Source of the DNA: CAYVJW01 sp964451885
GTDB lineage: Bacteria; Patescibacteriota; Gracilibacteria; UBA4473
Assembly (NCBI GenBank): GCA_964451885.1
Contig: CAYVJW010000014.1
Coordinates: forward strand, 1 to 23,074
Reading direction: 5' to 3'
Length of the DNA stretch: 23,074 nt
The position numbers and the translations under genes are program-made. Shown piece by piece: positions 1-5,600 of this stretch (its first letter is position 1; every line of letters begins with the position of its first letter). Below the pieces are notes generated by a model. The model searched no databases, was not told the origin of the DNA, and was given only the letters and a program-made list of their open reading frames with translations.

Positions 1-82
1 CAAGTCCGGTTCTTAGAAGGCTGGAGCTCAGCAATGGGCTCTGGCTATTCGGCCCCCCCACAAAGAGTATCTTCTTACCTAT

Positions 83-805
83 TCACTGTTCACCCCCCAC
101 AAACACTTCATCCACATCATCCACCTCCTCCACTGCTTCGACAAATCTTTCCAGTTTTTCCAACTCCGCCGAATCTTCGATAATCTTCGGGTCTTTTGCC
201 CGATACTGAAGCTCTGATTTTATTACCTCAATCCCCTTTTTCGCTAAACCGACTCTTACTTTCGTCAAATCTTCTAATTTTGTTATGATTTCGGATTCTT
301 CTTCTCCATAAGTTAAATCTTCTCCTCCACACTCTACTACGGCCTCAAATAAATCATCTTCTGATTTTCCGTCATTTTTTAGGTCAATTACGCCTACATG
401 ATCAAACATAAACATCACCGATCCGGAAGAACCGAATGTTCCATTATTTTTTTGGACGGCCGTGCGGACTTCCGGCATGGTTCTCATTGGTTTATCCGTA
501 ATAGCGGTGATAATAAAAGGAATCCCGCCGGGGCAAAATCCTTCATACACTTGCTCGGAAAATTGTGCGGCATCTTTATCCGCTCCTGCTATTTTTTTTA
601 GAAGCCGTTCGATGTTATCTTTCGGTACGGAATCTGCTTTTGCATTGATGATAGCTGCACGCAGGGAGGCATTTGTGTCTGGATTTGGGTCATTTCTCCC
701 CACTACCATTAAAATTTTGGAATGTTTGGTCAAAATTTTCCCGCGCTTCGCGTCGGTGATAGCTTTTTTATGCTTTATCGAATGCCATTTGGAGTGTCCA
801 GACAT
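83..805 (-). CDS. yebC: YebC/PmpR (TACO1) family protein
   Basis: The 240-aa product opens with the family signature MSGHSKWHSIKHKK, continues with the expected segment around residues 45-75 (ASLRAAIINAKADSVPKDNI) and has the Y-E-G-F-x-P-G-G-I motif near residue 87. Length is normal for the family. YebC proteins were long annotated as transcriptional regulators; related TACO1/YebC proteins act at the ribosome on stalled or proline-rich translation. No partner gene is adjacent and the gene reads away from proB, so no operon role is visible. It starts at the only family-consistent Met. A TATAAT-like element lies at 857-862 on the minus strand with no clear -35 box. The C-terminus is very acidic. 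Identity is confident; the molecular role rests on family knowledge. Confidence 0.95.
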   Translation of the reverse strand: MSGHSKWHSIKHKKAITDAKRGKILTKHSKILMVVGRNDPNPDTNASLRAAIINAKADSVPKDNIERLLKKIAGADKDAAQFSEQVYEGFCPGGIPFIITAITDKPMRTMPEVRTAVQKNNGTFGSSGSVMFMFDHVGVIDLKNDGKSEDDLFEAVVECGGEDLTYGEEESEIITKLEDLTKVRVGLAKKGIEVIKSELQYRAKDPKIIEDSAELEKLERFVEAVEEVDDVDEVFVGGEQ

Positions 806-875
806 AGTCAGTTATCAGTTAACAACAAACAACGAACATAAAGTCATTGTGTGTTAATTATATGGGTTTTTCTGA

Positions 876-904
876 ATTGAGAAAGCTTAAAAAAAATTCT
901 CAAT
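876..904. repeat. 8-bp inverted repeat between yebC and the small gene
   Basis: ATTGAGAA (876-883) and TTCTCAAT (897-904) form a perfect 8-bp stem around a 13-nt A-rich loop. Read on the minus strand it lies after the small gene's stop and before yebC, with T-runs inside the loop and on the upstream side rather than after the stem. It may be a weak terminator or an operator. Confidence 0.35.
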
Positions 905-942
905 AAAAAAACATACCTGTTTATTATTCTACTATTTGTTCT

Positions 943-1143
943 TCACCTAGTCTGATTTGCTCTCGCATTAATATAATATTTCCTTCTCATTATTTCATTA
1001 TGCAAATCATACACACATTTCATCGCGTCTTTCATTAATTCATTTCCTGTATTATACCCCATCTTCCGTGCTATCCGTAAATTTTGGGAAATATGAAATA
1101 GTTCATCCTCCAATTCTTGATCCGACATTTCTTTAGGATCCAT
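943..1143 (-). CDS. small hypothetical protein
   Basis: A 66-aa charged, helical protein beginning MDPKEMSDQELEDELFHIS. I do not recognise a family. The frame stays open upstream to an ATG at 1200, but the promoter at 1203-1230 places transcription start near 1195, excluding that start. Of the two remaining ATGs, the one at 1143 is preceded by GGGG seven bases upstream and the one at 1173 has no SD, so 1143 is preferred. The gene is divergent from proB. The Q-E-L-x-D-E-L-x-x-I pattern and the middle segment (RIARKMGYN...ELMKDAMKCVYDLHNEIMRRK) look like a short two-helix protein. There is no signal peptide or membrane segment in the chosen reading. Whether it is expressed is moderately likely, because it has its own good promoter. 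Confidence 0.55.
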   Translation of the reverse strand: MDPKEMSDQELEDELFHISQNLRIARKMGYNTGNELMKDAMKCVYDLHNEIMRRKYYINARANQTR

Positions 1144-1202
1144 GTCTTTACCCCACACTTCTTCAGATCTCATGATTATATTGATTAAAAAATAACACAA
1201 TA

Positions 1203-1230
1203 TTTATAATAACCCTCTTAGTTCTGTCAA
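1203..1230 (-). promoter_or_regulatory. sigma70-type promoter of the small minus-strand gene
   Basis: On the minus strand TTGACA (1225-1230) is followed after 16 bp by TATAAA (1203-1208). Transcription would start near 1195. It is back to back with the proB promoter. Confidence 0.65.
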
Positions 1231-1247
1231 TTTTTTTCATTATTTTG

Positions 1248-1276
1248 TTGATCATTGAGCATTGTTTACTAATAAT
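1248..1276 (+). promoter_or_regulatory. proB promoter giving a near-leaderless mRNA
   Basis: TTGATC (1248-1253), a 17-bp spacer and AATAAT (1271-1276) lie just before the ATG at 1286. Transcription would begin about 1283, leaving almost no leader and no room for an SD sequence. Confidence 0.55.
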
Positions 1277-1285
1277 TAAATCAAA

Positions 1286-2332
1286 ATGCTCAACAAGCCA
1301 CTCATTGTCATAAAAGTCGGAACCCAGGCTATTACTGATAGGTCGGGGGATTTGAATATAAAAATTCTTGATGATTTGGTAAGGCAGATTGTTAAGCTTA
1401 ATGAAGAAAATCGAATTGTTTTGGTATCTTCGGGAGCTGTGGGATGCGGAAAAAATCTCCTGCCTCATTACAACGGAAAAATTCCGCACAAGAAAGCCGC
1501 TGCAGCTATTGGGAATCCTTTATTGATGCGCCACTATCAATATTATTTTTCAAAACACAGCGATATTCTTGTTGCCCAAGCTCTTTGTGAGAAACAGCAT
1601 TTTACAGACCGAACCAGTTTTCTTCAGATCTGGGAAACCTTTCAATCTTTATGGAAGGAAGGGGTAATTCCTATTGTTAACGAAAATGATGTGGTGTGCG
1701 ATTACGAAATCCGTTTTTCTGATAATGACGAACTGGCTACGGTGATCGCCTGCGGATTTTCCGCCCAGCAGCTTCTTTTGGGGACGGGAGTTGAGGGAGT
1801 TTTAGACGGCAAAGGCGAAGTAATCCCTAAAATTGAGGATTTTACTGATGAAATATTTGGTTTTGTAAATAAAAATACTTCAACACATGGGCGCGGAGGA
1901 ATGCATACGAAGATTCAATGCGCCCGAAAGGCCTGCGGATCGGGGTGCGAGGTAGTGATATTTGACGGGGGAAAAAAAGGGAACGTTTTACTTGCCCACA
2001 AACATAAAACCGGAACGGTCTGCGTGTCTAAATCATGCAGTTTGAGTGCGCACCGAAAGTGGATCAGCATGGGAGGGAAAGTTTCGGGGAAAGTCACTAT
2101 TGATGCCGGCGCACAAAAAGCGATAAGCAACAGAAAAAGTTTATTATTTGTGGGAGTCAAAACTGTAGAAGGAACTTTTGGCAAAGGAGATTTGCTTGGA
2201 GTTTATGATGAGAGCGGGAATAATTTGGTAGCTCTCGGAAGATCGAAATTTGGCTCCGAAGAATTGGAGGCGATTACAGAGAAAAGGGATAAGGAGTTGA
2301 TACGAACAGACGAACTTGTGTTAGTGAGTTAA
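1286..2332 (+). CDS. proB: glutamate 5-kinase
   Basis: Catalyses ATP-dependent phosphorylation of L-glutamate to gamma-glutamyl phosphate, the first step of proline synthesis, in the cytosol. The 348-aa protein has an amino-acid-kinase domain (about 1-250) with IKVG (Lys10), SSGAV (48-52), VNEND (131-135), FSDND (144-148) and GRGGMHTK (202-209). A PUA domain follows (about 264-348), as in full-length bacterial ProB. No SD precedes the ATG, and the promoter ends ten bases upstream, so translation is probably leaderless. proA follows after 31 bp, so the two are likely co-transcribed, and in this family the two enzymes are thought to pass on the unstable intermediate. Proline feedback sites cannot be judged by eye. 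Confidence 0.96.
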   Translation: MLNKPLIVIKVGTQAITDRSGDLNIKILDDLVRQIVKLNEENRIVLVSSGAVGCGKNLLPHYNGKIPHKKAAAAIGNPLLMRHYQYYFSKHSDILVAQALCEKQHFTDRTSFLQIWETFQSLWKEGVIPIVNENDVVCDYEIRFSDNDELATVIACGFSAQQLLLGTGVEGVLDGKGEVIPKIEDFTDEIFGFVNKNTSTHGRGGMHTKIQCARKACGSGCEVVIFDGGKKGNVLLAHKHKTGTVCVSKSCSLSAHRKWISMGGKVSGKVTIDAGAQKAISNRKSLLFVGVKTVEGTFGKGDLLGVYDESGNNLVALGRSKFGSEELEAITEKRDKELIRTDELVLVS

Positions 2333-2363
2333 AAATGAAAATTAGAAATTTATTCATCTGATT

Positions 2364-3608
2364 ATGATTCTGCCCTACCTTCACTCCGCCCAAAAAGCCA
2401 AGCGCATCATCAGTTTGCTTGACGGCAAGGCGAAAACTGAGCTTGTTGAATCAATCGCCAGCAATATTCTCAAGGCTAAAAAAGAAATCCTGGAAGCCAA
2501 TAAAATGGATCTGGATAATTTTTCCGGAGAAAAATCAATAAGAGATCGGTTACGCCTTACCCCCGAACGTATTTCCGGGATGACGAAGCAGGCGAAATCA
2601 GTTGCCCTCCTTCCTGATCCTGTGGGGAATATTGTTTTGGATAAAGTTCTTGAAAACGGCTTAAAACTGAAAAAAGTTACTGTTCCGCTCGGGGTAATCG
2701 GGATGATTTATGAATCCCGGCCGAATGTAACGCTTGATGCTGCGGTGCTGGGACTGATGTCCGGGAATGTGATGCTGCTGAAAGGAAGTAAAGATGCAGT
2801 TCATTCAAACAGAGCTATTGTGGATATTATTGCCAGAACTCTGGTAGAAAAAAAATTATCTTCCGAAGCTGTTCAATTACTTCCTCCCGAACGCGAAGTG
2901 GTGGGCGAACTTTTAAAGGCTGATAAATATGTGGATCTCCTTATTCCTCGCGGAGGAGCCGGGCTTATAAAATTTGTCCGGGAGAACTCGCTTGTTCCTG
3001 TCATCGAGACGGGAGCGGGAGTGTGCCATACTTATGTGCATGAATCGGCGGATATTGAGAAAGCTGTACGCATAGTTGAGAACGCGAAAACAGCTCGTCC
3101 ATCTGTCTGCAATGCTATGGACACGCTCCTCTTGGATAAAAAAATTGTTCAAGAGGCACTACCTCCAATTGCTGAGAAATTAGCCAAACATGATGTGGAA
3201 ATATTTGCTGATGACATTTCTTATTCTATTTTAGCTACTCACAATTATCCCCTCCTCCAAAAAGCCGCTCCGGAAAATTTCGGGCAGGAATATCTTGCTC
3301 TGAAATGTTCTGTAAAAGTAGTAGAATGCTTCGAGGAAGCGTTGGATCACATCGAAAAATATTCTTCCCGGCATTCAGAGGCCATTATCGCGGAAGATAA
3401 AGAAGTCTGTGAGAAGTTTTTGAAGCAGGTCGATGCAGCAGCGGTTTATTCGAATGCTTCGACTTATTTTTCGGACGGAGAGTGTTTTGGGCTTGGAGCA
3501 GAGATCGGCATTTCTACACAGAAACTCCATGCGAGGGGGCCTTTTGCGTTGGAGAAGCTGGTTTGTGAGAAGTGGGTGGTTGAGGGGGAGGGGCAGGTGA
3601 GAAAATAA
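2364..3608 (+). CDS. proA: glutamate-5-semialdehyde dehydrogenase (gamma-glutamyl phosphate reductase)
   Basis: Reduces gamma-glutamyl phosphate with NADPH to glutamate-5-semialdehyde, which cyclises to pyrroline-5-carboxylate. The 414-aa length is typical. Hallmarks are VPLGVIGMIYESRPNVT (107-123), the ETGAGVCHTYV block (215-225) and the catalytic Cys249 in ARPSVCNAMDTLL. The C-terminal ARGPFALEKL segment is the family's usual ending. It sits 31 bp after proB without its own evident promoter or SD, so it is read from the proB promoter. Cofactor preference is from family knowledge. Confidence 0.96.
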   Translation: MILPYLHSAQKAKRIISLLDGKAKTELVESIASNILKAKKEILEANKMDLDNFSGEKSIRDRLRLTPERISGMTKQAKSVALLPDPVGNIVLDKVLENGLKLKKVTVPLGVIGMIYESRPNVTLDAAVLGLMSGNVMLLKGSKDAVHSNRAIVDIIARTLVEKKLSSEAVQLLPPEREVVGELLKADKYVDLLIPRGGAGLIKFVRENSLVPVIETGAGVCHTYVHESADIEKAVRIVENAKTARPSVCNAMDTLLLDKKIVQEALPPIAEKLAKHDVEIFADDISYSILATHNYPLLQKAAPENFGQEYLALKCSVKVVECFEEALDHIEKYSSRHSEAIIAEDKEVCEKFLKQVDAAAVYSNASTYFSDGECFGLGAEIGISTQKLHARGPFALEKLVCEKWVVEGEGQVRK

Positions 3609-3735
3609 TTAAAAAGAAACAAAAAACTTGCATTATTCTTAAATTTATTAATGCTGCCGTGGAAAGGATTTATCCTTTCATGTGTCGAAGAGAAAGTTGT
3701 TTTCTGGCAACGCACCAACAAATAAGGGGAATGCT

Positions 3736-3963
3736 ATGAGCAAAACCGACGAACAAGAAAATACGGATAAGCTAGCAGAAGGAGCCATTCTTTCCGGGCT
3801 TGCGGCCGGGGCTGTGGTTCTTGGTGGATTTTTGATCAGGCGGATTCCGGCAGTTGCCGCCTTTTCATTTCTGGCAGGTGTGGTCGCCTATGCCAGCAGC
3901 AAATCCGGGGCGCCGAATATCCCAGGCTTTACAGACAACCAAAAGACAACCGACAAAGGGTAA
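3736..3963 (+). CDS. small glycine/alanine-rich membrane protein
   Basis: The 75-aa product starts MSKTDEQENTDKLAEG. It has two hydrophobic stretches, about residues 17-34 (ILSGLAAGAVVLGGFLI) and 37-52 (IPAVAAFSFLAGVVAYA), joined by a short RR-containing turn, so it is probably a membrane hairpin with a polar N-terminus. The start at 3736 is chosen because AGGGGA (3725-3730) is a good SD, while an in-frame ATG at 3682 has none. Upstream, GAAAGGA/TCCTTTC (3662-3668/3673-3679) forms a tight hairpin in the presumed leader. A strong terminator follows, so it is a single-gene unit inserted between proA and proC. Family and function are not recognised. Confidence 0.7.
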   Translation: MSKTDEQENTDKLAEGAILSGLAAGAVVLGGFLIRRIPAVAAFSFLAGVVAYASSKSGAPNIPGFTDNQKTTDKG

Positions 3964-4007
3964 AAAAAATACCCGATCATTCAACTTCTCACTTCGTCCT
4001 GCTTTTG

Positions 4008-4042
4008 GCCTCCTTCCTGTGTGGAAGGAGGCTGTTTTTTTT
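4008..4042 (+). terminator. strong intrinsic terminator
   Basis: GCCTCCTTCC (4008-4017) and GGAAGGAGGC (4023-4032) make a perfect 10-bp stem with a 5-nt loop, followed by TG and eight Ts. It ends the membrane-protein unit. Its T-run abuts the -35 box of the next promoter. Confidence 0.93.
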
Positions 4043-4069
4043 GACTTCTTACTATATTTAATATATAAT
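4041..4069 (+). promoter_or_regulatory. toxin-antitoxin promoter
   Basis: TTGACT (4041-4046), a 17-bp spacer and a perfect TATAAT (4064-4069) lie 27 bp before the antitoxin ATG. The -35 box shares two Ts with the preceding terminator tail. Confidence 0.8.
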
Positions 4070-4089
4070 CTTACTAGGGATTTAATATA
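4056..4089 (+). repeat. direct repeat, candidate antitoxin operator
   Basis: ATTTAATATA occurs exactly at 4056-4065, overlapping the -10 box, and at 4080-4089, just before the ATG. The copies start 24 bp apart, close to two helical turns. Phd/YefM-type antitoxins commonly repress their own promoter at such sites. The AT-rich context weakens the case. Confidence 0.4.
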
Positions 4090-4096
4090 AAATATC

Positions 4097-4384
4097 ATGT
4101 TTGATACTGTTGCCATTTCGGATTTACAAAAAGCTCCTTCTAGAGCCATAAAGTCTACTAAAGGTTTTAAATACATCCTTTCTAATAACAAAAAACAAGG
4201 CCTTTTGATAGATAAAAACATGATGGAATTCCTGGAAAAAATGGGAACACTGGAAGAGTATGAGGATTATGTATTAGCTAAAAGCCCTCTGTTTAAAGAA
4301 GCACGTAATGAAGGACGCCAAATTTTAGAAACTGAAAATTATTCAGAATGCGTAAATTTTGAAGAACTATGCCAATCAAAATAA
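4097..4384 (+). CDS. Phd/YefM-like antitoxin
   Basis: The 95-aa protein begins MFDTVAISDLQKAPSRAIKS, the beta-strand plus short-helix start of Phd/YefM antitoxins. Its acidic C-terminal half (residues about 60-95) would wrap the toxin. The gene overlaps the downstream toxin gene by 16 bp, the normal coupled arrangement. It has its own promoter and repeated candidate operators. Antitoxins of this type bind their operator as dimers and neutralise the RelE-like toxin directly. The call rests on the N-terminal pattern, the size and the partner gene; the exact subfamily cannot be fixed by eye. Confidence 0.8.
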   Translation: MFDTVAISDLQKAPSRAIKSTKGFKYILSNNKKQGLLIDKNMMEFLEKMGTLEEYEDYVLAKSPLFKEARNEGRQILETENYSECVNFEELCQSK

Positions 4385-4641
4385 CTTTTAAAAATACTGT
4401 TTTTTCGAAGCACTTTCAAAGAGATTTGAAAAAACTAGATCCAATAATTCGGAACAAAATTAAAAAAGAACTAAAAAATATTCTCTCCGTGAATAAAGAT
4501 GTTAAAATAAAAAAACTTACCGATTATCCCATAGCTGACTATCGAATAAGGATCGGAAGTTACCGGCTCTGTTTTAATTATGATTCAAAAAGAAAAAAAG
4601 CAGTATTCACAATCTGCCGTCATCGAAAAGATCTTTATTAA
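4369..4641 (+). CDS. RelE/ParE-superfamily toxin
   Basis: The 90-aa basic protein has the RelE-fold order: N-terminal strand (KITFKNTVFSKHFQRDL), helix pair (LDPIIRNKIKKELKNIL), then the strand block ADYRIRIGSYRLCFNYD and the C-terminal ICRHRKDLY. The Y-R-I-R-x-G-x-Y-R and H-R-K-D-L-Y motifs are typical. RelE members cleave mRNA in the ribosomal A site, while ParE members block gyrase; the sequence alone does not decide, though the HRKDLY end is common in the RelE group. It overlaps the antitoxin gene by 16 bp, implying translational coupling. It appears intact. Confidence 0.87.
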   Translation: MPIKITFKNTVFSKHFQRDLKKLDPIIRNKIKKELKNILSVNKDVKIKKLTDYPIADYRIRIGSYRLCFNYDSKRKKAVFTICRHRKDLY

Positions 4642-4671
4642 TTCATATCCTATTCAATCTTCTACTTTCAA

Positions 4672-5463
4672 ATGTCCAAGTTCGGTTTCTACGGCTGCGG
4701 CAACATAGGACAAGTGATCCTACACAATGTTATTGAGCAAAGAATTTGTTCAGGAGGTGAGATATTTGTGGTCGATCGATCGGCTGAAAAGCTTGCAATT
4801 TTGAATAAGGAATTCGGTGTTAAAACTTCTGTTGATTCTGAAACACTACATGATTGCAAATATATTCTGCTTGCCTTCAAGCCGCAAAATATCAAAGATA
4901 TTACTCCTTTTCCTCCAAACAAAGACCAAGTTATAATTTCTATATTAGCCGGAACCAAAGTAGAATCAATAGAACCCGTATTTCCGAATACAAAAATTGT
5001 TCGAGCTATGCCAAATATTCCCCTTCAATTCGGAGAAGGAATTACCGGATTATATTTTCCTTCGGAAACTGATTTTTCGGTTGAAGAAAAAATATTTGTG
5101 AGTTCTGTTTTTGATTCCGGAGGCAAGGTCGTCGAATTCAAGAACGAAAGCTATATGGACAGTTTTACCACTCTCTGCGGAAGCGGACCTGCTTATTTTC
5201 TTTATATGGCCGAGCAGTTTTCCCGTATCGCACAGGAAAACGGATATACCGACAAACAAGCCAACACTATGATGCAGCAAACACTCATTGGCGCAGCAGA
5301 AATGATAAAAAAATCTGATTTAACTATGGAGGAATTAAGGAAGCAAATTACTTCTGCGGGAGGGGTGACGGAGGCGGCAATTTCTGTTTTTGAAAATAAG
5401 TATCCGGAGGTTTTTGATGGGGTGTTTGAGGCGGGGACAAAACAATCAAAAGGGTTGAGATAA
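4672..5463 (+). CDS. proC: pyrroline-5-carboxylate reductase
   Basis: Performs the last step of proline synthesis, NAD(P)H-dependent reduction of pyrroline-5-carboxylate. The 263-aa protein has an N-terminal Rossmann motif GFYGCGNIG (5-13), VDRS after strand 2, RAMPN (111-115), and the C-terminal substrate/dimer block CGSGPAYFLYMAE (169-181) with TSAGGVTEAA (227-236), a variant of the usual PGGTT motif. It is separated from proBA by the membrane gene and the toxin-antitoxin pair, 30 bp after the toxin stop. No own promoter is evident, so it may depend on toxin-antitoxin read-through. No SD precedes the ATG. Confidence 0.96.
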   Translation: MSKFGFYGCGNIGQVILHNVIEQRICSGGEIFVVDRSAEKLAILNKEFGVKTSVDSETLHDCKYILLAFKPQNIKDITPFPPNKDQVIISILAGTKVESIEPVFPNTKIVRAMPNIPLQFGEGITGLYFPSETDFSVEEKIFVSSVFDSGGKVVEFKNESYMDSFTTLCGSGPAYFLYMAEQFSRIAQENGYTDKQANTMMQQTLIGAAEMIKKSDLTMEELRKQITSAGGVTEAAISVFENKYPEVFDGVFEAGTKQSKGLR

Positions 5464-5522
5464 CTTCTTTTACTCGCTCCATGTTGTACGTAGAACGATG
5501 TCATGATAGCACATCACACCGA

Positions 5523-5545
5523 GGCTCCAGATACAACCTGGAGCC
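5523..5545 (+). terminator. hairpin after proC
   Basis: GGCTCCAG (5523-5530) and CTGGAGCC (5538-5545) form a perfect 8-bp stem with a 7-nt loop between proC and the acyltransferase gene. No clean T-run follows, so it may be an imperfect terminator or an mRNA-stabilising structure. Confidence 0.45.
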
Positions 5546-5560
5546 AGGGAATGATAACTT

Positions 5561-5593
5561 TTGACTTTCGACTTTCTATTTTCAACATATAAT
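5561..5593 (+). promoter_or_regulatory. promoter of the acyltransferase gene, near-leaderless
   Basis: A perfect TATAAT (5588-5593) ends 7 bp before the ATG at 5601, so transcription would start at or next to the start codon. The -35 is uncertain: TTGACT (5561-5566) is 21 bp away and TTCGAC (5567-5572) is 15 bp away. AAGG at 5595-5598 would not be on such an mRNA. Confidence 0.5.
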
Positions 5594-5600
5594 AAGGTTC

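Noticed and set aside
1..82. Possible RNA gene at the left edge
   Set aside because: A GAGCTC/GGGCTC hairpin is present, but no cloverleaf, SRP, tmRNA or RNase P signature could be found.
462..857. 131-aa plus-strand frame
   Set aside because: Antisense shadow of yebC with no recognisable domain or start signal.
5482..5565. 27-codon frame between proC and the Aas gene
   Set aside because: Contains the hairpin 5523-5545 and has no SD or family pattern; better explained as intergenic structure.
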